Notes under the pieces: model-generated
Told to the model about the DNA's origin: nothing
The model's database searches: none
The model's input: only the letters and a program-made list of their open reading frames with translations
Translations under genes and position numbers: made by a program
Shown here: positions 48,731 to 60,208 of the stretch, piece after piece
Position numbering within the stretch: position 1 is the stretch's first letter
Layout of the letters: each line of letters opens with the position of its first letter
Source: Xiphydria camelus
Taxonomy: Eukaryota > Arthropoda > Insecta > Hymenoptera > Xiphydriidae
NCBI GenBank assembly: GCA_963678675.1
Contig: OY783193.1
Span: 12,758,822 to 12,822,821 of the forward strand
Reading direction: 5' to 3'
DNA: 64,000 bases

Positions 48731-49085
48731 TAGTATCTTATGTAATTAGGCGGTAATCCGAGGTTTTTTCAGACTGTGCTTAATTAGGTCGTAACACGAG
48801 GGATAGTGAAGGTACGACCTAAACGTAGTCTTAAAAATCCGATGATTTCAGCCGCGAATGACTATACTATTTTTTCTCACAAATGCCCATTTCTCGAAAC
48901 AAAACAAACAGAAGTATACACGGCTCACATTTCACGTTGCGTTTATCAGCTTGGAAAAAGGACCCACTTCGGATTAAGCAATCTATTAACAGCCTGCGGA
49001 CTTCCGGTCGGTGTCACGCGGGAAAAACGTCATCTTACGGTCTAAAAATAGGCTGGAAAGGGCCTCAAAATAGGCATGAGTGAGG
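48731..49085 (+). mobile_element. Small non-autonomous element, copy 2 (full version, 355 bp)
   Basis: Second copy of the element that splits UGT-B exon 2 (29178-29439). It starts TAGTATCTTATG and ends GCATGAGTGAGG followed by seven A. It retains about 90 internal bases missing in copy 1. It begins about 90 bp upstream of the U2af38 retrocopy start and reads away from it. Confidence 0.65.
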
Positions 49086-49195
49086 AAAAAAATATATAGA
49101 ATACCGAACAGAAGGATAAATGGAACTTCGATGTATTTCTACAATGACATATTAGCACCTGTACCGCATTAGCCACTGAACCATTTATCTCACAA

Positions 49196-49415
49196 TGTAC
49201 TCCCAGCGTCACGGATTCTGTCGCTGGTGACTTCTTAAAATGTCATCTTTAAACGTACCAACCAATGACTAATTAATTATCATGCTTTCATTAGCCAGGG
49301 CAAATACCGCCGTAGCTAATGAAAGCATGAGATTTAATTGTTCATCGGCTGTTACGTTCAAAAATTAAATTTTAAAAAGTCACCAGCGACAAAATCCGTG
49401 ACGCTAGGAGTACAG
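49196..49415. repeat. Foldback MITE with GGCGTCACGGAT-type ends, copy 2
   Basis: The ends TGTACTCCCAGCGTCACGGA and CGTGACGCTAGGAGTACA are inverted repeats. The centre CATTAGCCAGGGCAAATACCG matches copy 1 at 18588-18788. Confidence 0.75.
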
Positions 49416-50514
49416 CTGGCCATTCCGATTGACGATTTGACAACTCTGACGAAAATTTTTATTCACATATCTTATTTCTTAACGCATCCCAAATATCACA
49501 ACTCCGTTCACTTATTTTCCAGCACTCCCCTTTTATGACCATTTCGCGCATGATGAACAGAAGAGATACAATATCAACCTAGTCGTTACCTGGTTGTAAA
49601 TTCGACCGCGCCTCTGACTTCTCTTTATCCCCTCATTTCATTTACTGCTTTACAAAAATTTCCCTCCTCATTGTATACTCATCATTCCCTTCCGGTTCAT
49701 CGTGTTCTACAAAGTTTGAATCGAAAGTCTAAAAATATTCTTTGAGAACATACTTTTGTCTCCGACCATGTATTAAAAACCGTCTCATTAAAAAAGACCA
49801 TTTTTTGCCAATCTCTCGAGTACTATTTGATTTCTCCATCCCGTTCGAGTTTCCATGACAAACGAGTGAAAGTCAATCTAAATGTATAATTAGAAAATAC
49901 GTGTCTACGTATACGTTACTACTGCTGCAAACTCTGTAACGATTCTGACTTTTTTTCGACTAGCTTGCGTTACTTTCATCCATTTGCATCAAAGTACGTC
50001 AGGCCGAGCGACGAATGGAAACTCGAGTCGAGCGAAGACACTTTCGCGAAGTCCTTTGCACAGTAAAGCGCGTAACAGAAATTCGCCGATTGACGAGAAA
50101 GACAGGGGAGTACATCAATTTCGAATTAGACTTTATAATATATCCTGACTCTTTCTATCCACCGTTTGGGAATTAAGTTTCATATATTGCCTCTGAGGGA
50201 GAATTTTGAATACCTGAAGGCACGCGTAACCCGTTAAAGCGACCTGTACAATTTTCTTTCTACCGCGGTTTCTAAAAGGCATATTTTTCATAGAAAATTG
50301 TCAAGTAAATGATTAATTTCGAAAAAGTGTGCTCAAAGAATCTATCGCTATTTTTAGACAAATCGACCGATTGGGCTGCTGTTAAAGTGTTTATAGCTAT
50401 TCATCAATTACTCATGTATTATATTAGAAACGATGAAAAATGACTGTTCGGTCGCCGTGCGATCAAGGTTATGGACCTCCTCGGAGTCGTAAATTCCGAA
50501 GACACTATTGCGTG

Positions 50515-52856
50515 AAGCCCGCTACAGACTATGCGCGATGCGTGATGCGCGATGCGCGATGCGTGGTTCGCGGCAGTTCGTTATAGTTCGTAGCAATTCG
50601 TAAACAGAGCCATACAGACTATGCGCGATGCGCGGTGCGTGATTCGCGGCAGTTCGTTGCAGTTCGTAGCAATTCTGCTTGCATTGTTTCAAAGTTACCA
50701 CAGTTCTAAAATTATCTACCCACGAATACAATGCTAATTATGTATGTACATTATGTATGAAAAAATGAAAAACATAATACTATGATTAAAATACATATTA
50801 AGGAGGATCGACTGTTTCTTTGGAGTCAAAAATGTGTTTGAAAAAAATGTTTTCACAGCGATCTGAAACGTTATGGAATAATAATTAAATGAATTATGAA
50901 CCCATTTTATGCATCGCTCATGCCGAAAATCATTAGTAAATAAAATACTGGAAAATTTATGGCGAACTATTAGAGCGTCAATGACTCCGGAATCGTCGTC
51001 AGAGGCTTTTTGTCCAACATTTTAAAGAAAAATACAAAATTACAAATAATCTATAAAAACCTATAAAAACAACTCAAAGAGAATGCTGAAGACATAAAAC
51101 AGTTATTCGATTGATAATTCAGTATCATGGATATATGATTATAGTTTAAACATTTTTTATTGTGCATTGCAATTTTCATTGTATTCTTGGCAACGTTGTA
51201 CTCCGCGATATTTTATATTGGCTGCAGTGACGCGTGAACTACAGTGGCCAGCTATGGCGGATGACGCGAGCATGCAGCAAAGCCGGTATAAAGTCAAATT
51301 TTGTCAAAAAAGAAAAAGAGTTGTATAAGTAAAGACATGATTTCGTTTCAACAATCATTCAACTTGGATAAAGATTTTAGGGACAATATTTTTTTTATCT
51401 TTCCGAATCTTTCAAATTTCGCGCTCAGTTTGAATAGACGCCAGGTAAGGTTCGGTATTTCAGCTTTACAACTGTTTCGCTACCGTATTGCCAAGTCTCA
51501 CCGTTAATACGGCGTGTTAATGGTTTGCGAAGTAAAAACGAATTTCATGATAATATTACGTTGCAACCATATAGAAAAAATCGCTGCAGAAATTTCGGTA
51601 AGGTTGGCACGCTAACATACGGTAAAATCGAATTTACTTATTTTTTACATAATCCTTAATATTTCATCTGTCAAATTACTAGTCTTTCAAAGTCTAAAGT
51701 TGGCGGAATGTGTGTTAAAGTCAGTGATAATATACCTTAGTACAATATCGTCTCCCATAAGGCGATATGTTAAAAGTGGTCAACTTTAGAATAAAATAAC
51801 GAAGAAACTATAGTCGAACCTCCTTAATAGTCTTCAAATTCTGTTTCCATTGCTTCATCCTTATCGTAATTAATCACAATATCGCCTCCATTTTTTTACA
51901 TCCATTTCAACGCACGAAGTGAGATTTACAGCTTCGAAAGTTTTCACTATAGGAGAAAGACAAGGGTCCTTGAAAGGGGTATTTTGGCGTAGGAGTCTGC
52001 TCCATAATAAAAAAAAAGATATCGGTGGAGGCATTCAGGGTGCGCACCGAAGGGCAAAGGGTTCATATACATCGACAGTTTGGTTATCACATGTTCGGAA
52101 AAAAAAACCCAGTAAGAACGTTTTTCCCCTTTCTCTGTACTTTCGAGAAAGAGCCATGAAATTGTCCCTTCCGGACAGGCAAAAATAACAATACAAAGTG
52201 TTTCGTGAATCTTCGATATGTCTACCGCGAGCATTATGTTCCCACGGCGCCGATCGGCCGGCCTACGACAAGTCGTCGGCGAATTATTTTATTGTGATGT
52301 TTTCTCGAAAGTCAGAGCCGTCACTTTCAAAACAGAAACATAAACGAGCCTCGGACTCTGCCATCCGAATGTGACTTGCGGAGGGTAACCTACAGCCCCT
52401 CAACCACCGGAAAATTCCTGTAAACTAAATAGCGCGCACAAAGAATGGACAAATTAACTATGACCACAGCCCGTACTTCGGCGAGAAACAGCGGTTGATG
52501 CGCAGCCTTTGATATTCGTCCATTTACCGCCTCCAAGAGCGAATCACTGCGCATCACTGCGAACCACACGAACCATGCTGTTTACGAATCGATTTTTAAC
52601 GAACAAGTCCCTACACACTATTCACGAACTGCCGCGAATCACGCATCGCGCATCGCGCATCGCGCATAGTCTGTAGCGAGTTGGCCAAGAACGAACCACT
52701 GCGAACCACTGCGAATCACTGCGAACCACACGAATCATGTTGTTTACGAATCGATTTTTAACGAATAAGTCCCTACACACTATGCACGAAATCACGCATC
52801 GCGCATCGCGCATCACGCATCGCGCATCACGCATCGCGCATAGTCTGTAGCGGGCT
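50515..52856. mobile_element. DNA element with GCGATGCG subterminal arrays, about 2.34 kb
   Basis: The left end AAGCCCGCTACAGACTATGC and the right end GCATAGTCTGTAGCGGGCTT are perfect inverted repeats. They are followed by runs of a 9-mer alternating TGCGCGATG / CGTGATGCG. The left side carries two tandem units of about 95 bp. The right side carries two units of about 180 bp (about 52500-52680 and 52680-52856), each ending in the array. The interior (50740-52500) is AT-rich with a 68-codon frame at 51301-51507 of no recognisable family. No transposase domain was found, so it is probably non-autonomous. Clear flanking duplications were not identified. Confidence 0.7.
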
Positions 52857-53433
52857 TGACACGGTTAAATGTACCGAACGTACTGATTGGTGGATTTAAA
52901 CCTATCGGCTAGTTCAAATAACTAAACACTGCACTCACTATATTAACTGATGATATATTGAATTAGAAAGATACAGGTGTGAAATGTTTGTATCGTGGTT
53001 CACAATTACTTACGCTACGAGGCTGCTGTAATGAGATGTATTAGACGATTATTAGACGTACCACTCAGTCCTATGGATCTGTCGATTTTGCACAATAAGA
53101 GGGTATGACTGAGATTAAAGGTAACCGAACCGTCTTCAAGTTAAAAGAGCTGCACCTGAATGTGTACTGGATATACACTACAATACACTAGTAGGTATGA
53201 GATTCTACAATACACTAAAGAACGCGCATTTGGTTCGGACTTATATAACTTACATCTAACAGTAATGGTAAGACGGTGGGGATAGCGTGGGCTGATGCCA
53301 TGCACCCTGATTGGCTGAAGGAGGAATGACGGTGTAAACAAAAATAACGTTGGGCGTTTTCCAAGGCCCGGATCTAACGGGTAAGGGGATGACGCTAGGT
53401 ATTTCCGAGTTCCGTACCTATAGGCTATTCCGT
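52857..53433. other. Intergenic, no gene recognised
   Basis: Mixed sequence with only short frames and no recognisable feature. Confidence 0.35.
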
Positions 53434-54688
53434 ACTAAAGGCGCGGCAGACTAGAATTTGTCGACTGGATTTTGTCGACCGGCATGTCGAGTGGTTTGTC
53501 GGTAAACATGAAAGGGTAGTCGAGTCGACGGGTCTACAAGGCGGGCGGTATGTTCCGACCCTCGGCGTAAACGGGCCCCCGGTTGGATTGGTCTTCCCGA
53601 ACGGTCATCTATTGAATTCGTCATTCTCTCCTTTACAAGACAGATTTAGTATTCCATGTATAGCGGTATCGATTAAAATTTTCGAGAAATGTGCGGGATT
53701 CCAAGCGCATTTGCCGCTTTCACCGAAATATATCGTTTGCTAGTGAGGTATTCAGATCGCGGTGCTATCGAACGGTACGAACCGATATTCTGAATTTCGT
53801 CTATCGTGCGATGGAACACAAATAAAAAAAGAAGCATTCGAGCATGAGCCAAGTAATTTAGCGTCTACACGAAGCGAACAGTTTGGGGCGGCCTTTGAAC
53901 ATCGCCAAAAACTAGCTCAGACGACACAGTACACGAAATTCGTGGGCTGAGCCGGCTAAACGCATATTGTCACGCACAGTTGTGTTATTTCCTGCGTAGA
54001 GTAAAGTCATGGAAAATTATTTGATAAAAAAAATCTTAATTCATCTCGGTGAATAAAATTCGAGCGAAATAAAATAATAAACGAAAAAACGGAGACGATA
54101 AACGTCATTTCATTGAAATAATTTTTTGCGAATTTTTCTTGCTTTGCCATGTGCAATTTCCCTCAAGTTCCCAACAACTTAAAGCGTTTTTCACTACAGA
54201 ATAGCCTACATTTTAGTTAAATTCTCTTCCTCCTGTAACTATACAATGAAATTGCAATATAAATAGAAAATTATAAGTAATACATACATTACGCACCAAG
54301 AAAACATTTTATTCGTAGTTAATAAATGTTTGCTTGAACATGGCAAAATAGTCATTTCGGTGGACCAAATAAATATTCATTAACTATTACAATTTTTTAT
54401 TTGACATAATAAAATCTTTTAAAGCAACTGTTAAGGCAACAAAATAAACATTTTAATGATTAACATATGTATATTTTCTTGTCCTAACGAAATATTTATT
54501 TCGCAATACTTGAAATTACATTTATTAACTAACGATAAATTGTTTTCCCATGTCACCACACCGCTGCCGAAACAACCGCCGCCCGACTACCATTTGATGT
54601 TTCCCGACAACTCGTGGAAAACCAGTCGACATGTCGATCGACAAAATATGTCGATCGACACTGTCGACTCAGTCAGAATGCGCCTTAA
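53434..54688. mobile_element. TIR element with TAAGGCGC ends, about 1.25 kb
   Basis: The left end TAAAGGCGCGGCAGACTAG and the right end (as complement) TAAGGCGCATTCTGACTGAG are similar. Both are followed by GTCGAC-rich arms (TTGTCGACTGGATTTTGTCG at the left; CAGTCGACATGTCGATCGAC at the right). A MITE copy (54292-54550) and a fragment of the 17520-17830 family (53590-53670) lie inside. No transposase was recognised. Confidence 0.5.
54292..54550. repeat. MITE, copy 3 of 3 (family of 19763-20032)
   Basis: The ends ACGCACCAAGAAAACATTTTATT and AAATTGTTTTCCCATGTC are a degraded inverted pair. The interior TTTCGGTGGACCAAATAAAT and GAAATATTTATTTCGCAATA motifs match the other two copies. Confidence 0.65.
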
Positions 54689-54789
54689 CGGTCAAGAGTT
54701 CTGGTAACTCGTCCCTGACCATAAAAGGAGTCCGGCTGCATTCGAATGATGGTTCGATCCTTTGTACCTGGATCAGACAGGTATTAGGT

Positions 54790-54995
54790 TTCCCTAATTG
54801 GTCATCTATTGAATTCGTCTTTTCTCTCCTTTAAGCTGATTTAGTATTCAAAGTATAGTGGTAACTATTAGAATGGATATTGCGCGAAGCGGTTCATTAC
54901 GACTCGTCCGGCAATTAACCCTTCCAGGAAAGGTGTGGGACTGCGAGCTCATTAGCAGCCTATGCGACCGATGATTTGATTAACTCTAGATTAGC
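54790..54995. repeat. Repeat of the 17520-17830 family reaching into the UGT-E 3' end
   Basis: Landmarks TTCTCTCCTTTA, TATAGTGGTA, CCCTTCCAGGAAAGGTG and GCTCATTAGCAGCC appear in the family order. The inner end, CTAATCTAGAGTTAATC on the minus strand, matches the copy at 34010 and contains the UGT-E stop codon. Confidence 0.6.
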
Positions 54996-57900
54996 GCTTC
55001 ACTTAGGTCACGATGATAATGAAGGGTAAGAACCGATATAAACATCCTGTACAGAATTCTCATAATCCATCCAATAATGTATAACGCGATTGAAATACAG
55101 GAGAAGACAAAGACGAAAATATCGATCGATGCGATTTGCCACCACTCCAAATCGGCACTCGGTGCTTTCAGAGCGTATCCATTTCTGATCACGTATTCGA
55201 CCCAATAAATACCCAAATCTAGTGCACTTATAGGACGGTCTCGAAATAGCATGGACACCTTCACAATATTTTTTCTAAAAAGAGAACCTTGTTTAACTGT
55301 AAAATCTCAAAATGTGATAATGATGCACTCACTTGTATGAAGGGTCTTTCACGACGGTATTTATAGCGTTCACTAACGCTTCCTCTGTGATATTTTTATA
55401 ATCCAACGACACGGCAATCTTCTTCTTAACACAATTCTGTATATTAGCAGGTTGATCAAAGAAGAGTGGAATGCCGATCATGGGGACAGCATGGTAAATT
55501 GAATCTTGTGTGCTCATGAGACCACCGTGTGTGATGAAAGCACGAATGTGTTTATGTTCTGCAATGTAATAGCATAACGATAATGTCGTTGAAATATAAG
55601 AGAGAGTAGCCGCACGAAATTATAGATAATAATTCATATTTTTCTCAATAGAGCGACGTGAGTAGTCGAGCAGCAAATACGTATCTCTCGAGCGACCAGG
55701 AAAGTGTCAAAGCTCTGCGAATCACAAATTCGGGTGTGTGGTCACATTCCACTATAAATTAAAAATTTCTAAACCATTATTCCAGCAGTTTTTTGGGGCT
55801 TGGATTATAGTATCCACCAACTGAGCAGTGGCTTCCACAGCAATCAGCTATAGCCATCCGGGATACAGATGTTGAGGATGGGGAGTCAGGAGTGAACATT
55901 TAAAAGGGTTCGATAGGTCACATGCCCGAGACTGTTTGTGTGTATGTGTATTGTGTGTGTGTGATAGGTAGAATAGAAAAATAAAATATTCCCCGAAACG
56001 AAAAAATGAAAACCCACGCAATATTTGAAACTGCGGAAACCATGGACCAGTCATGACATTTTTAGGAAGTCCTGGTGGTAGTTCCTCCTTTTTAGCGACT
56101 TTCATTAATACGCGAATCGGTGCAATCTTTTTAAACGCCGAATATATCTCGGCCAACGTATCCTTTGGGAAGGATTCGATTTTAATCATCGATCCCACTG
56201 AAAAGTAGATGCAACCGTCTTTACTATCGTCTAACCATTTTTTCATTTCCTATAGAGAAAATAAAAAGAGATAATAAAGCCGAATAGATGTACGTATAAA
56301 CCACCTCGTTCATATATAGAACGCGGACTTACCGGTGATAATTTTAAGCCATCGTCCCTCAAGTGCAAACCTCCGACTTCGACGATGGACGGGTTGTATG
56401 CTTTTATACCGTTCAAACTAGGGTGAGAATTAATCAAAAGCAGTGCCACGTCCCTCTCAAGTATGCGAATCCCCGGAAGATTAGGATCGATGTACTTCTT
56501 CACGTACTCTTCCTGGCTTGCCGTATAGTATCGGAACGCAATATTGATACACATTCCCGTTACAACATTGACCAATCGTTTCTAAAAGTTCATGCTATCG
56601 TCGAAGTTCCAATAGAACATCGGAGAGAGAACATTATTGTCAGGATTTCCCATAGGAGTGGCCATCCATGGATATTCCAAACAGGAAGCGACGGTGATAA
56701 TAGGAACCTTCAAGTGACGGCCGAACGCGAAGTAGCATGGATACAATAAAAACTGCGCCATATAAATTTCAATATGTAATATTGTATAAAAATTGTCTAA
56801 AAATGCTTAGCTATACTTACAATAAAACCGTTCCAGGTGTACCTTGCCGATTTCGTTCATTCTGATACTTATGTTATTCTACACGGAATTCTAATAGATA
56901 CGTATTTTTTTTTTCTGCAGAAAAACATTTCTTTGGGGTGAAATTAACCATCGAACTTGATAGCTCCTAGGAATAATTATTGGTTTCCACATAAGTACTT
57001 GCAATTGAGCTTTTGTAATGAAACGAAGTGGATAATAATCTACATAAAAAATGGCGAAAAATACAATTTATTATATTTCGTTAGAGTAATTAATTAAAAA
57101 ATTGTAAGGGTTCAAATTTTACAGCAATTTTGTGAATTTCAACTCTTATAATTTTTTAATTAATTATCCTCACGAAATATAGTGAATTGCATTTTTCATC
57201 ATTTTTTATGTAGATTATTATCCACTTGGTTTCATTTCAAAAGATCAATTGCAAGGATGTGAAAACCAGCAATCACTCCTAGGAGCTGTTAACTTTCAGG
57301 GTTAATTTCACCAACTAGGAATGTTTTTCCGCAGATAAAAAAAATACGTATCTCTTAAATGTTGATGTAGAATAACATATATCAGAATGAACGAAATCGG
57401 CGGGGTACACATGGGCGGTTTCCTTGTTAGATATATTACGACAATTGATTGTCGTATAGTAGTTATTATGTGTTTTATAATTATTACCCACTTATTTTTG
57501 TCTTTTTCTATTCTATGACGTTCGGCCTATCATCGTCGTCACCCTATTAAGCTCGTCCTCATACACAGAACATACGTTCCCTGAACTCAATTACTTTACT
57601 TGAATCTCATAGTTCTCTTATCACACTAATAACTATAAATTCTTCCACAATTTTCGCAATTATCCTCATTATAAATCTCACTGCAAAGCGAAAAAGGTAA
57701 TATAAAGTATCGGCAGGTCTCCTCACCTCTGTAAGAACCAAATCGTACGGCGGATCATTGGACGGATTTTTTATCAGATTCTGCAATTGTGGGAGTTTCA
57801 GCAATTCGCACATCTGACTCCCAAATATTTCAGACAATTTTTTCATTTTTATATTTCTGAATTGTTTTATAAAATCATACGTCATGTTGTTCATCACATT

Positions 57901-58146
57901 GGGTAATGTTCCTTCTAAACTGATGTAGGTATAATTCCCAGTCACGCCTTTCAAGGGAAAGTGACTTACGATATCGACCTGGTGACCACGTTGCACCAAA
58001 CCCTTCATCAGTTGTTCGAACATCATAAAATGGCTCTTCGCATTGAAAGGAAAGAGTCCAAGAATTCGATGTCCATCGCTTGGTCGACTACCGAGAATCA
58101 GTAGTAATGACCCGACAAGTATCGTTACCGAACTTATCGCCTTCAT
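54986..58146 (-). CDS. UDP-glycosyltransferase UGT-E, complete but for one in-frame stop
   Basis: Exons on the minus strand: 58146-57727, 56752-56333, 56249-56018, 55558-55333, 55274-54986. The total is 1587 nt, or 528 codons, all with GT-AG introns (974, 83, 459, 58 bp). Features: signal peptide about 1-25, H39 (KSHF), E140 as dyad acid, UGT signature F365-Q393 (with Asp for the usual Glu in the TQDS segment), and a C-terminal membrane span. Codon 197 is TAG at 56582-56584, where relatives have TGG (NFWQR). Translation would stop in the acceptor-binding half. The last residues (SEALI) lack KKxx and derive partly from an inserted repeat. It is otherwise undamaged, so this is a very young pseudogene, a polymorphic null, or a base error. 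Closest to UGT-C. Intron 1 contains a 450 bp foldback. Confidence 0.85.
56582..56584 (-). other. In-frame TAG in UGT-E exon 2
   Basis: On the minus strand the text is AACTTTTAGAAACGATTGG, where UGT-C has AACTTTTGGCAACGACTGG. A single G-to-A change converts the conserved Trp to a stop, next to a Gln-to-Lys change. The upstream and downstream frames are the same and open. Confidence 0.9.
56905..57355. repeat. Foldback element in UGT-E intron 1, about 450 bp
   Basis: The arms at about 56905-57105 and 57145-57355 pair throughout. Landmarks are AGATACGTATTTTTTTT...TCTGCAGAAAAACAT against ATGTTTTTCCGCAGATAAAA...ATACGTATCT, and AATTAATTAAAAAATT against its complement. It explains the unusual length of this intron. 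Confidence 0.8.
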
Positions 58147-58875
58147 TGCTATATAAAGTTAACTCGCAAATATTCATCGGAACTCTTCAAGGATTACGTT
58201 GTATATTTTACGCGGCTATCGAAATGAATTATTCGATATGAGATTTTCACCGATCGGTGATTTTGTCGGAACCGTTGCCACTGTTTTTAAAACGTCTTTA
58301 TCAATAAATCGCTGCAGTTAGATCATATTTTCGGTTTTGAAAATGATTGACATTCAGTTTTATGACTGAATGTAATAACAGGGTACTAAAGATAGCTTAT
58401 TTAGATACTCGATGTACTCTAGCGGTCTAATGTAAACGTTACTACACGATAAAATACCATCGCTCGCAAGTATCGACTACGTTCAGTCACTCGACTAATT
58501 GACTTTTCGACTGATTCGTGAGAGTCAACTGAGGCTATAGTACTGAGTGATTCTTTGCCGAGTGGGGAGCAGAAGTGACGCATCACCTCGTAGCATGATC
58601 AAATGTGTGTAGGTAATTTTTATTTTTTTCCAATTAAAAATGAATAACACCACGAAGATCACAATCGGCGGTAGGAGCGAGTGGAGTCTCCATGGCAACT
58701 GTGACGTGAATGCCTTGCGATTATTGCACACGCACCGGAATTTTACACGGCTTGTACTACATACAGACAAATATTCCCTCCAAATTTCAAATATTTCCCA
58801 CCAACCAAACGGGTTTAAAAAATAGTGGGATTTTCACTTACTTTTGAGACACCCCTCGTACATTATAGACGTTGA
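58147..58875. promoter_or_regulatory. UGT-E upstream region
   Basis: About 700 bp upstream of the UGT-E start. No repeat was recognised in the first 350 bp, so any promoter lies here; I see no convincing TATA box. The open frame at 58640-58825 has no recognisable product. Confidence 0.25.
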
Positions 58876-58907
58876 CGGGCTCTCCGTTCATAATTAATAA
58901 ATCCAGG

Positions 58908-58998
58908 GATAGAATATCTGCTCGCCGTGAACGCAGCCTTCCCATATAAAGGGCATCGGAAGCCTATGTTCAAGGTGAGCAGATATTCTGTCCCTGGG
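58908..58998. repeat. Short foldback
   Basis: The arms CCAGGGATAGAATATCTGCTC and GAGCAGATATTCTGTCCCTGG face each other over a 45 bp loop. Non-coding. Confidence 0.65.
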
Positions 58999-59666
58999 TC
59001 TGCGTATGGTTTAATAGGTGATGTAATCGTAATGCAGCAAAAGCAACCTCAGTTTATCTCTTGGAGTTCTCAGACTTCACTGTTTCCCTCTCACTCGCTT
59101 ATTACGTTCTTTTACATCAGTATTACTTCATGCAAACTTTTTAAAATGTGGATTCCGCGTCCGTGGTTATTAGTAAATAATTTTATCACCATGATTGGAC
59201 TAAAAAATTGCATTACTCACGAACAAATGTTACCTGCTAAAAGAAACGTATATAGAGTTATTTTATATTATTCATTTACACATTAAAATATAATAAATCC
59301 TTTTTGTAAAATTTAATATCACATCATTGTGATTGCACATTGATGACACATGGCAATGATTTTTATAGATAAAACTCTTATCTCGAAAATACAAATTATT
59401 TTAATGTCATTCTATGAAAACAATAATTGATATCTTCCCCCGGAACTTCTGACAATTGACTTAACAAATCACCAGACGTTTACTTGATGGTGTAAAATAC
59501 GAAAATGCAAAGAAAGATCGGGCACCGACTCTCTTAACATCGGAATTATCTCTCTTATTCTTCTACCTAGCCACATCTGGCGTTTTGCAAATAATCTCAT
59601 TTTAAATTATAGAATAAGTAGGTATACAAATTGTGAGATGTGTATTTGGAGATAATGAATTTCAAA

Positions 59667-59777
59667 TATCAAGGCCTGGGCAGACAGAAAGCGGACTGTT
59701 CGCGCGGACTGTATTCGACGATAGGGCGCGGACAATCCGCAGGGTCAGTCCGCTTTCTGTCTGTCCTGGCCTTAAGA
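59667..59777. repeat. Palindrome of about 110 bp
   Basis: The arms AAGGCCTGGGCAGACAGAAAG and CTTTCTGTCTGTCCTGGCCTT enclose a GC-rich loop with GCGGACTG/CAGTCCGC pairing. The two open frames across it are artefacts of the palindrome. Confidence 0.75.
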
Positions 59778-59977
59778 GGTTTGGGAAAATCCAGCGAAGC
59801 ATCAAAAATTCATATGCAGATATTTTCTAAAAAAAATTTTGTTCGGCAAACTCCCGAAATACGTATCAATCAATTTCATATAAATAGGTTGTAAAAAAAT
59901 GTTCATACAATTCTAAAATGTCAAGTTTAAATTGGTGTACGGTTTGTAAAAGAAGGGCCCGTATATATTAGATACAT

Positions 59978-60208
59978 GTACAGGGTCTTCATAAATGATT
60001 ACAAGCCACGTGACCTACGCGCATATGCTATTAGGTTATGTACTCAATTTCAAAAACAAATTTATTTAAATCACTAACCCCTTCCACCACTCCACTGAAG
60101 TTTTGGGAGTTTTGGTTGAGAGCTCGGACTAGTACCAATTGCGTAATGTTGGTTGCCCATGCGCGTAGTTCACGTGGCTTGTAATCATTTATGAAGACCA
60201 TGTAGTAA
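59978..60208. repeat. Foldback MITE with CAGGGTCTTCATAAATGATT ends, about 230 bp
   Basis: The left end ACAGGGTCTTCATAAATGAT and the right end ATCATTTATGAAGACCATGT are inverted repeats. They extend inward through ACAAGCCACGTGA / TCACGTGGCTTGT and CGCGCAT / ATGCGCG. Confidence 0.8.

Larger units (their letters stand above)
47590..49812. other. 2.2 kb insertion in the right duplication arm
   Basis: Left-arm homology stops after CATTCCGCTTAG (47589) and resumes at CTCTCGAGTACTATTTGATT (about 49812). Between them lie the U2af38 retrocopy, a small SINE-like element and a foldback MITE. No terminal inverted repeats were seen at the block's edges, so it is probably several insertions rather than one. 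Confidence 0.6.
41634..50407. repeat. Right arm of the inverted segmental duplication
   Basis: Homologous in reverse to about 27068-31466. It is twice as long because of a foldback cluster (about 42480-45260) and an insertion of about 2.2 kb with the U2af38 retrocopy (about 47590-49812). Uninterrupted homologous blocks are 41634-42480, 45260-47590 and 49812-50407. The arm starts inside UGT intron 1, so exon 1 was never included or has been lost. Confidence 0.8.

Noticed and set aside
50515..50660. CRISPR-like array from the GCGATGCG repeats
   Set aside because: Units are contiguous with no unique spacers, are mirrored inverted 2.3 kb away, and the DNA is eukaryotic.
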